A stretch of DNA of 64,000 bases from Actinobacteria bacterium HGW-Actinobacteria-7. GTDB lineage: Bacteria > Actinomycetota > Coriobacteriia > Anaerosomatales > PHET01. Shown here piece by piece: positions 25,708 through 33,060 of this stretch; position 1 is the first letter of the stretch; every line of letters begins with the position of its first letter. The translations under genes were made by a program, and so were the position numbers. The notes beneath the pieces are model-generated. The model was not told the DNA's origin and did not search any database. It saw only the letters and a program-made list of their open reading frames with translations. Where the stretch lies: NCBI GenBank assembly GCA_002841275.1, contig PHET01000007.1, positions 1 to 64,000 of the forward strand, given 5' to 3'.

Positions 25708-26522
25708 TGGACCGGCTGCGCCCGGCCACCGCGGCAGAGACGGTACGGCTCTGGCCGGCGGTGCGTGCCGCCCGCATCTTCGCCACGCTCGAAGAGCTGT
25801 CGCACTTCCGTGATTCAGCTCCATGGTGCGTGCGGGTCACGCCTGCAGGGGAGTCGTTGCTTCTGGGCCCGTGGCGTCACCACGGAGATCTGCTCGCGAT
25901 TCGAGGGCTCTGGGCTGCCCCTGCGCGCATTCCCGCCTTCGTCGAGGATGCGGCGGTCGTGGCACGTGCTCAAGGCTTCCGACGTGTGCTCTCGCCCTTG
26001 GTTTCCGAGAAGGGCTTCGAGCAGTACCAACACGCGGGTATGGCCGTCCACGAGCCGATCGTCGCGCTCCAGGGATTCGCGGCGGAGCTCATCTGCGGAG
26101 AACTTTCGACGTCTCCTGATATCCGGGATGCGCGGCCCGCGGACTTCGACGAACTCGAGCGCTTGGACGGCCTGTGCTTCGACGAGTTCTGGCGCTACGG
26201 GGCACGTGAGCTGGCCGACTCGTACCAGCGCGAGCGCATGACGGTCGCACAAGACGAAGCTGGCCGGATCGTGGGGTATGCGACGTGTTCGCTGCATGGT
26301 GCCTCGGCAACGCTGGGGCGGCTCGCGGTGGAACCGTCGATCAGACGCGCGGGTATCGGCCGCTCGCTGCTGTGTGATTCGGCGGCATGGGCTGCGCATC
26401 AGCAGGCGTATGCGCTCACCTTGTGCACGCAGCGGAGCAACACGGCGTCTCGCCAGCTGTACGCGTCGGCCGGACTGTTCGAACTGCCTGAGGCGTACGT
26501 GATCGGGGTCAGGGAGGCCTGA
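25707..26522 (+). CDS. GNAT-family N-acetyltransferase
   Basis: The 271-residue protein has a clear C-terminal GNAT domain (about residues 130-270). It carries the acetyl-CoA motif LGRLAVEPSIRRAGIGRSLL and the terminal SNTASRQLYASAGLFELPE. The N-terminal half may be a degenerate second GNAT fold. I start it at GTG 25707, overlapping the TauE stop by one base. A much longer reading that begins at 24942 overlaps the transporter gene in another frame and is not real. Substrate unknown. Confidence 0.82.
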   Translation: MDRLRPATAAETVRLWPAVRAARIFATLEELSHFRDSAPWCVRVTPAGESLLLGPWRHHGDLLAIRGLWAAPARIPAFVEDAAVVARAQGFRRVLSPLVSEKGFEQYQHAGMAVHEPIVALQGFAAELICGELSTSPDIRDARPADFDELERLDGLCFDEFWRYGARELADSYQRERMTVAQDEAGRIVGYATCSLHGASATLGRLAVEPSIRRAGIGRSLLCDSAAWAAHQQAYALTLCTQRSNTASRQLYASAGLFELPEAYVIGVREA

Positions 26523-26682
26523 ATCGGGCGGTCGACCATTCGACTTGCTGGCTTAAACCCGAAACACGGATGAATCACTCTTTGTGCGTGATGCCGGTTT
26601 GCGGATAAACTGTCGGAACGCGGCGCACCGGCCCTTGTGTCGCGTGGAGGGAAGCGAGGGTCACGCCGTTGAGGAGGCGTGG

Positions 26683-27393
26683 ATGCTCAAAGCTTTGGTT
26701 GTCGATGACGAAGCGCCGGCGCGCTCCGAACTGAGGTTTCTCCTTGGCGAGGCAGGCGGCGTTGAGGTCGTAGGGGAGGCGAGCAACGCGATCGAGGCGT
26801 TGCAGCTCATCAAGGCTATCCCATATGACGTGCTGTTCCTCGACATCGACATGCCCGGCCTCTCAGGCGTCCAGCTTGCCGAGGCGCTGACGGCACACCC
26901 CCGTGCTCCCGGAATCGTCTTCGTCACCGCTCACTCCGAGCATGCCGTCAAGGCGTTCGAGGTCAAAGCGGTCGACTATCTGGTCAAGCCGGTTGAGCTC
27001 GATCGCCTTAAGCAGGCGGTCGCGCGACTCGCACCACTGGCTGAGCAGCAGCCCGCCCGAATCGAGCGGATCCCCGTCGAGAAGGCGGGCAAGAAGTTGC
27101 TCATCGGCGTCGATGACATCCTCTACATCATGGCCAAGGACGACTACAGCTATCTGCACACCGCCACCGACCGCTACCTGTCGACGATGTCGCTGGCGAC
27201 ACTTGAGGCCCGGCTCGAGCCGGTCGGCTTCTTCCGCATCCACCGCCGCTATCTCGTGCGGCTCGCTTGCGTGAAGGAAGTGGTGCCGATGTACGGCGGC
27301 ACGCTGCTGCTCACGCTCACCGATGAAGGCGCGACCCAGATCCCCGTTTCGCGCAGGCGCGTTCCTTCGCTCAAGAAGGCCTTGGGGCTCTGA
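26683..27393 (+). CDS. LytTR-family response regulator
   Basis: This 236-residue regulator has a receiver domain (phosphoacceptor Asp in LFLDIDMPGLSG, about residue 55; Lys in LVKPVE). A LytTR DNA-binding domain (about 135-236) follows with IMAKDDYSYLHTATDRYL and FFRIHRRYLVRL. ATG 26683 has GAGGAGG 5 bp upstream; the longer in-frame reading from 26584 lacks a site and looks like leader sequence. No partner kinase is adjacent. The phosphoesterase gene starts 1 bp after its stop. Confidence 0.93.
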   Translation: MLKALVVDDEAPARSELRFLLGEAGGVEVVGEASNAIEALQLIKAIPYDVLFLDIDMPGLSGVQLAEALTAHPRAPGIVFVTAHSEHAVKAFEVKAVDYLVKPVELDRLKQAVARLAPLAEQQPARIERIPVEKAGKKLLIGVDDILYIMAKDDYSYLHTATDRYLSTMSLATLEARLEPVGFFRIHRRYLVRLACVKEVVPMYGGTLLLTLTDEGATQIPVSRRRVPSLKKALGL

Positions 27394-27394
27394 C

Positions 27395-27871
27395 GTGTCC
27401 GGCCCTGTGCTGGTCGGGCTGATATCGGACACGCACGGACTGGTCGACCCGCGCGTGCACGAAGCGCTCTGCGGCGTCGTGGCCATCATTCATGCGGGGG
27501 ACATCGGCAGTGACGCCACGCTCTACGAACTGGGGGTCATCGCGCCGGTGACCGCTGCGCTGGGCAACTGCGATGGCCCCGCCCTCGCCGCTTTCGACGT
27601 GCAGCTCCAGGTTCGCACCAAGGTCGCTGGTGTCCGAATATTGGCGATACACGATATCCACGACCTGGGCCCGATACCCTCAGATGTCGATGTCGTGGTA
27701 CACGGCCATACACACATGCCGAGCATCCAGTATCACGGTCGGGTCCTAGTGGTGAATCCGGGCTCTGCTTCGCACCCTCGACTCGTACCCGGGCCTAGTG
27801 TCGGAATCCTCGAGATCGGCGACGGGCGGCTGGAAGCGCGGATCGTCATGCTCGACGATCTGGCGGAGTGA
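27395..27871 (+). CDS. YfcE/MJ0936-family metallophosphoesterase
   Basis: This 158-residue phosphoesterase has the calcineurin-like metal motifs in order: GLISDTHG (about residue 10), HAGDIG (40), GNCD (64) and VVHGHTHMP (111). The family hydrolyses phosphodiesters in vitro with divalent metal; the biological substrate is not known. GTG 27395 follows the LytTR gene closely, giving the usual family length, and the two are likely cotranscribed. Confidence 0.92.
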   Translation: MSGPVLVGLISDTHGLVDPRVHEALCGVVAIIHAGDIGSDATLYELGVIAPVTAALGNCDGPALAAFDVQLQVRTKVAGVRILAIHDIHDLGPIPSDVDVVVHGHTHMPSIQYHGRVLVVNPGSASHPRLVPGPSVGILEIGDGRLEARIVMLDDLAE

Positions 27872-27888
27872 CCTACTCCAGAGCAGGC

Positions 27889-29556
27889 CTACTCCTCGAA
27901 CACGACCCCTGTGGCATCGGCAAGCCCTCGAACCAACAACGCCACTGATTCGGCCGAAGCATCCGGCAGATCGATTCTCAGCACCCGTCGCCCGGCCGCG
28001 ACCAGCGTGATCAGGTCTCCCTCGGCTTGTGCGCGGTGCAGTTCGCGCAGGCCCCAAGACTCTCCGGGAACCGGGACTTCGGTTGGATCTGATGTGGTGA
28101 CCAGCACAAATACACCGGTGTTGGGGCCGCCCTTGTGGTACTGCCCTGTGGAGTGCAGGTAGCGGGGCCCCAGTTCGAGCGTTATGGGAACACCCAACGC
28201 CGCCGAGCAGGGTGGCACGATCCCGCGCACCGGGGCGAGCAGGGTATCGTCATCCGGCAGGTAGACCAGCAGGCACAGGAAGTCGCCGGTCTGAAGTGAC
28301 GCCACCGCATGGCCGATCATCGTGCCCACGGACGTCTCTTGGTGCCCCGGGACGGGAAGCGTCCCGGCGAAGGTGTAAGAGCAGCCGGTCTCGTCGACCG
28401 AGCCCTGGGGCAGTGGTGCGACCGACTCACCGGAAAGCACCGCTGCCGTGGCCGCCTTGGCCGCAGCCACATTGGGCTGGCCGAACGGGTTGACGTCAAG
28501 AAGCGGCCCCAGCAGAGCCACCGCGTGCTCCCAACGCACGAACTCCGCCGCTACGTCGTAGGGATGGTGAAGCACCAGCTCGATCACTGGATGGCGTTCG
28601 GCCCATCCACTCGCCCAGCCGGCCATGCGGGAATCGTCCTCGTAGCGCACGACGACAAGCGCCCGGTCGCTGCCGTACTCCTGTGGCTTGTCGTCCGAGA
28701 GTTCGACCACCGGCAGGATTCCGGTGCCCTGCTTGCCCAGTGACTCCGCGACCAGCTGCTCTGCCCACAGCCCGAAGGATTCCAATCCGGGTGAGGCGAG
28801 CAGCGTGAGCTTGTCTCGGCCCTCTGCGTGCGCATCGGCCGCGAACGCTGCGAGTTGTGCCGCCGGGTTCTCATCGGCGGGAAGTGCACAGGCGGCTTCC
28901 ATCTTGCCGGCGCACGACAGCAGCTTCTCGAGATCGATACCGAGCAACGCTGCGGGCAGCAGCCCGAAGCTCGTCAGGGCGGAGTACCGGCCACCGACCG
29001 TGGGGGGAGAGGGCACTACGGCGCGGAAGCTCTCCTCGTTGGCGAGGCCCTCGAGCTGAGAGCCGGGGTCTGTGACCGCGATGAACCGGGCGCCGGCCTC
29101 GAGGTGTCCCACTGCGTGCTCGACGTACTCCCGGCAGACCGCATACAGCGACAGAGGCTCGATGGTCGAACCGGACTTGCTGGACACGATGAACAGCGTC
29201 GTCTGGAAGTCCAGGGTGGTGAGTGCGTGGAGCACGGTGATCGGTGAGGTGGTGTCGAGCACGTGCAGTCGGGGCCCATCTCCATCATCGGCCAACACGC
29301 GCCCCATCACCAGCGAGGCGAGCGAGCTTCCGCCCATGCCCAGCAGAACCACGTCGGTCAGTTCGTCCGCTGCGACCTCGCGGGCGAGCTGGTGGATGCG
29401 GGGCAGAATCTCCGCCGCGTCCGAGGCGAGCTGCGTCCACCCCAGATTCTCGCTGACTTGAGCTCGTACGGCGGCGTCTGCCGAGAAGAGCGAGCTGTCG
29501 CGGGCTCGCAGTCGTGCTGGCGCGTCAAGCGCCGCTAGCCGGCTCAGAGAGGCCAT
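27889..29556 (-). CDS. pgi: Glucose-6-phosphate isomerase
   Basis: This 555-residue enzyme interconverts glucose 6-phosphate and fructose 6-phosphate. It contains SIS-type phosphosugar-binding motifs, GMGGSSLASLVMGRV near residue 72 and IVSSKSGSTIEPLSLY near 124. The C-terminal region has LGPRYLHSTGQYHKGGPNTG. It resembles the actinobacterial form that also occurs as the second half of transaldolase/isomerase fusions; no transaldolase half is present. AAAGGA precedes ATG. It ends 17 bp from a convergent gene. Confidence 0.92.
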   Translation of the reverse strand: MASLSRLAALDAPARLRARDSSLFSADAAVRAQVSENLGWTQLASDAAEILPRIHQLAREVAADELTDVVLLGMGGSSLASLVMGRVLADDGDGPRLHVLDTTSPITVLHALTTLDFQTTLFIVSSKSGSTIEPLSLYAVCREYVEHAVGHLEAGARFIAVTDPGSQLEGLANEESFRAVVPSPPTVGGRYSALTSFGLLPAALLGIDLEKLLSCAGKMEAACALPADENPAAQLAAFAADAHAEGRDKLTLLASPGLESFGLWAEQLVAESLGKQGTGILPVVELSDDKPQEYGSDRALVVVRYEDDSRMAGWASGWAERHPVIELVLHHPYDVAAEFVRWEHAVALLGPLLDVNPFGQPNVAAAKAATAAVLSGESVAPLPQGSVDETGCSYTFAGTLPVPGHQETSVGTMIGHAVASLQTGDFLCLLVYLPDDDTLLAPVRGIVPPCSAALGVPITLELGPRYLHSTGQYHKGGPNTGVFVLVTTSDPTEVPVPGESWGLRELHRAQAEGDLITLVAAGRRVLRIDLPDASAESVALLVRGLADATGVVFEE

Positions 29557-29598
29557 GAAGCGTCCTTTCGGGCGGGAGTAGTCAGGAGTATATGCCCC

Positions 29599-30567
29599 TC
29601 AGAGGTGCTCGGCGGACTCCTCGGTCCCCACGGCTTCGATGGGGACCGTCTCATGTCCCTCTCCCGCTTCGAGTCGAGCGACGAGCAGTCCACCGCCGAC
29701 CACGAGCAACCCGCCGATCACTGTCGTGACGCTGAGCGGTTCGTTGGGCAGGAACATCGCTGCGAATACAACGGCGCTGACCGGCTCGACGTAGGTCAGG
29801 ATAGCGGCGTGGTCGGTGCGCACGCGGCGCAGGCCGCCAAGAAAGATGAAGCCGGACAGTGCGGTGTGGACGACGCCCAGCATGACGAGAGCGGCGTATG
29901 CGCGAGGCGTCTGCGGCACGTCCCCGCGCAGGTAGGCGGCTACCACGAACGGGGAGAGCACCAGAGAGGCGACTCCATACTCGATGAGCATGAGCGAGCC
30001 GCTCGATATGCCGCGCAGTATCTTCTTGGAGCGCAGCAGAAGCGTCGCATAGGTGAGGGCCGAGCAGAACGCCAGCGTCGCCCCGAGGACTTCCTTGTGG
30101 CTGGCAACCGAAAGGCCCTGGGGAGCCATGATGACCACGATGCCTACAAGCGCCAGCGCCAGCGGGGCGACGATCCGCCGGTCGAACCGCTCCTTGGTTA
30201 CGAACGGCGCCAGCGCTGCGACGAAGACCGGGCCGGTGTAGCCCAGAAGTTCGGCGGTGGCGACGGTCGTCATGTCCAGTGCGGTGAGGAACAGAAACCA
30301 GTTCAGCGTCAGGATGAGTCCTTGGAAGAACACCTGGACCCACTTGCTCCGTCCCAACGTGAGCAACTCGCGCCAACGCCCGCTGACGAGCAGCCAGCTG
30401 CCGATCACCAGCCACGCGAAGAAGACCCGGTAGAAGACCTTGACCACCGAGGCACCCTCGGCGGAGCGCAGCAGAAGCGGGATGGATCCCCAGATGAGCC
30501 CGGCTACCGCGACGCGGACAAGGCCGGACAGGCGCTGTTTGGGATCTGGTATGGAATCAGGACTCAT
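29599..30567 (-). CDS. EamA/DMT-family transporter
   Basis: This 322-residue protein has about ten membrane helices in two EamA repeats, typical of drug/metabolite transporters. Family-like segments are VAGLIWGSIPLLLR, ATAELLGYTGPVFVA at the end of the first repeat and ILTYVEPVSAVVFAAMFLPNE at the end of the second. Substrate unknown. It lies between pgi and the hyp genes on the same strand and may be part of one long transcript. Confidence 0.88.
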   Translation of the reverse strand: MSPDSIPDPKQRLSGLVRVAVAGLIWGSIPLLLRSAEGASVVKVFYRVFFAWLVIGSWLLVSGRWRELLTLGRSKWVQVFFQGLILTLNWFLFLTALDMTTVATAELLGYTGPVFVAALAPFVTKERFDRRIVAPLALALVGIVVIMAPQGLSVASHKEVLGATLAFCSALTYATLLLRSKKILRGISSGSLMLIEYGVASLVLSPFVVAAYLRGDVPQTPRAYAALVMLGVVHTALSGFIFLGGLRRVRTDHAAILTYVEPVSAVVFAAMFLPNEPLSVTTVIGGLLVVGGGLLVARLEAGEGHETVPIEAVGTEESAEHL

Positions 30568-30613
30568 GACGAGCAGTCTAGCGCAGCCGCAACGGCTCGA
30601 GATGCGGAATCGG

Positions 30614-31624
30614 TCAGCAGATGCGCGGCAGCTGTTCGCCCACGAGCATGTCCATGATCCGTGTGGCCCCGAAGGCCGTGTGCACGTAGACCTTGCCGGC
30701 CGGACCCTCGGCCACCTCGCCCACGATGGCGGCGTCCTCGCCGTACGGCGATGCCTTCATCGCGGCCAGTGCCGCCTCGGCCTGCTCGGCAGGTACCACG
30801 GCGATCATCTTGCCCTCGTTGGCGACTTGGAAGACGTCATAGCCCAGCATCTCGGAGGCACCGCGCACCTGGTCGTGTACCGGTACGGATGTCTCTTCGA
30901 CGGTAATCGAGACGCCAGAGGCGCTCGCGAGTTCATTCAGGGTGGAGGCCATACCGCCTCGGGTGGGATCGCGGAAGCACCGCGCGTCAGGCGCCGCGGC
31001 TAACACGTTGGCGATCAGAGTACCCAAAGGAGCCGCGTCGGTCTGGATGTCGGTCGAGAACGAGAGTCCTTCTCGGGTGGATACGATTGCGATCCCGTGG
31101 TCGCCCATGGTGCCGGAGACCAGTACGCGGTCGCCCGGCTTGCAGTATGAACCGGACAGGTCGACACCCTCGGCCAGTGCGCCTACGCCCGCGGTATTGA
31201 TGAACACGCCGTCGCAGCTGCCCTTCTCGACGACCTTCGTGTCGCCTGTGACGATGTGCACGCCCGCTTCACGCGCGGCATCGCGCATAGACACGAGGAT
31301 GCGCTTGAGGTCTGCGACCAAGAAGCCCTCTTCAAGGACGAATCCGACTGACAGGTATAGCGGGACAGCGCCCGACGTGGCTACATCGTTGACGGTGCCG
31401 CAGACAGCGAGCCGCCCGATATCGCCACCGGGAAAGAAGATCGGATTGACCACGTAGGTGTCGGTCGAAAACGCGAGCCGTGCGCCGTCGAAAGGCAGAG
31501 AGGCTGCGTCGTCGAGGCGTCCAAGGGCGTCCTCGGCGAACTCGGCCACGAAGACGTCGTCGATCAGCTCGCGCATCATGGTGCCGCCCGAGCCGTGCGC
31601 AAGAAGGATGCGATCAGAACGCAT
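30614..31624 (-). CDS. hypE: Hydrogenase maturation protein HypE (carbamoyl dehydratase)
   Basis: HypE (336 residues) dehydrates the carbamoyl group received from HypF to a thiocyanate on its C-terminal cysteine, the source of the CN ligands of [NiFe]-hydrogenases. The N-terminal ILLAHGSGGTMMRELI and CGTVNDVATSGAVPLYLSVG match the family. The protein ends in PRIC, the essential terminal motif. AAAGGA lies just before ATG. It is downstream of hypF, hypC and hypD on the minus strand. Confidence 0.97.
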   Translation of the reverse strand: MRSDRILLAHGSGGTMMRELIDDVFVAEFAEDALGRLDDAASLPFDGARLAFSTDTYVVNPIFFPGGDIGRLAVCGTVNDVATSGAVPLYLSVGFVLEEGFLVADLKRILVSMRDAAREAGVHIVTGDTKVVEKGSCDGVFINTAGVGALAEGVDLSGSYCKPGDRVLVSGTMGDHGIAIVSTREGLSFSTDIQTDAAPLGTLIANVLAAAPDARCFRDPTRGGMASTLNELASASGVSITVEETSVPVHDQVRGASEMLGYDVFQVANEGKMIAVVPAEQAEAALAAMKASPYGEDAAIVGEVAEGPAGKVYVHTAFGATRIMDMLVGEQLPRIC

Positions 31625-31664
31625 GAGAGTCCTTTCGAGTCGTCCGCAGGCCCGTAGGTGAGTC

Positions 31665-32762
31665 TCAGCTCTCCGTGCGGCCGTAGTCAGTGTAGCGGTA
31701 ATAGGCAGCGCAGCTACCTTCCGAGGAGACCATGCACGGTCCGATGGGGTGCTCGGGAGTACAGCCGCGCGCGAACAGTTTGCATTCGTAGGGGAGCGTC
31801 ATGCCGCGAAGAACCTCGCCGCACTGGCAGCCCTTGATCTCCTTGGGCTCCGGTGGCGTAACAGGTAGCTTCTTCGCCGCATCGAATGCCGAGAACTCCT
31901 CGCGGATGCCAAGCCCTGTTCCCGGGATGACCCCGATACCACGCCAGTCGGCGTCGATCGGTTCGAATACCCGCTCGACCATCTCTCGGGCGACCGGGTT
32001 TCCCTCAGGCATGACACCGCGGTGATAGGCGATCTCGATCTCGGCACGTTTCTCTTCGAGCTGCTTCAGGATCATGTAGACGCCTTGGAGCACATCGACC
32101 GGCTCGAAACCGGTGATCACACCGGGCACGTGGTAGTTCTCGGCCAGGAACTCATACGGATGGCTTCCGATGATGGTCGAGACGTGACCCGGCAGGATGA
32201 ACCCATCGATCTGGACGTCAGGGTCGTTGATGAGCGCCTCGAGGGCAGCGGGGACCGTCTTATGCGCACAGAAGACGCTGAAGTTGTCGATGTGCTCTGA
32301 CTGGGCGCGCAGGATTGCACTCGCGATCAGGGGGGCAGTGGTCTCGAAGCCCACGGCGATGAAGACGACCTGACGGTCGGGCTCCTTCTGGGCGAGGGCA
32401 ATCGCGTCGAGGGGGGAGTAGACGATGCGCACGTCGCGCCCGTCGGCCTTCTCTCGCGCTAGTGACGAGTAGCTGCCCGGTACCTTCATCATGTCGCCGA
32501 AGGTGGTGACGATGACTTCGGGACGGTGAGCGAACTCGATGGCCGTATCGATGTCGTGGTTGGCTGTCACGCAGACGGGACAGCCGGGGCCGGAGAGCAG
32601 AGTCACGTTCTCCGGCATGACGGCACGCAGGCCGTTCTTGGCGATTGATACGGTGTGCGTGCCGCAGACCTCCATCAGCTTCACGGGGCCGGTCTCGGTG
32701 GCGTTGATAGCCTCGATCAGGCCCCGGGCGATAGTGGGGTCGCGAAAAGCTGAAAGGTCCAT
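31665..32762 (-). CDS. hypD: Hydrogenase maturation protein HypD
   Basis: HypD (365 residues) is the scaffold, with HypC, for assembly of the Fe(CN)2CO unit. Key motifs are LMEVCGTHTVSIAK, LSGPGCPVCVT and the C-terminal Fe-S cluster region CKLFARGCTPEHPIGPC followed by a further Cys. I start at ATG 32762 (MDLSAFRD); extension upstream in this frame overlaps hypC and is not coding. It starts 7 bp after hypC. Confidence 0.97.
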   Translation of the reverse strand: MDLSAFRDPTIARGLIEAINATETGPVKLMEVCGTHTVSIAKNGLRAVMPENVTLLSGPGCPVCVTANHDIDTAIEFAHRPEVIVTTFGDMMKVPGSYSSLAREKADGRDVRIVYSPLDAIALAQKEPDRQVVFIAVGFETTAPLIASAILRAQSEHIDNFSVFCAHKTVPAALEALINDPDVQIDGFILPGHVSTIIGSHPYEFLAENYHVPGVITGFEPVDVLQGVYMILKQLEEKRAEIEIAYHRGVMPEGNPVAREMVERVFEPIDADWRGIGVIPGTGLGIREEFSAFDAAKKLPVTPPEPKEIKGCQCGEVLRGMTLPYECKLFARGCTPEHPIGPCMVSSEGSCAAYYRYTDYGRTES

Positions 32763-32769
32763 AGGGAGC

Positions 32770-33021
32770 CTATGCCCCCTCGACCAGAAGGCCTTCGTCT
32801 TCCGTGAAGAAGGGAAGCGTCTTGAGGAGTTCGAGCGTCTCGTTGGCGGTCTGCTCGTCCACGATCTGGAGAGCGAAGCCCGCGTGAACGAGCACGAAGT
32901 CGCCTTCGACCGCCTCGGGCACGAGGTCGAGCGAGACGGTGCGCGTGACACCCATGATGTCAACGACGGCCATGCCGTTGGGCTCCCGCGTTGAGATGCG
33001 AGCTGGAATTGCAAGACACAT
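32770..33021 (-). CDS. hypC: Hydrogenase maturation chaperone HypC
   Basis: HypC (83 residues) begins MCLAIPARI, so that removal of Met exposes the Cys that binds iron with HypD. The core VDIMGVTRTVSLDLVPEA and GDFVLVHAGFALQIVD are diagnostic. The start is fixed by the invariant MCLAIP; ten upstream in-frame residues are ignored. Confidence 0.97.
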   Translation of the reverse strand: MCLAIPARISTREPNGMAVVDIMGVTRTVSLDLVPEAVEGDFVLVHAGFALQIVDEQTANETLELLKTLPFFTEDEGLLVEGA

Positions 33022-33060
33022 AGTCTTCGTCCCTTCCGCCGCCGGCCCCATTCGCCAGCG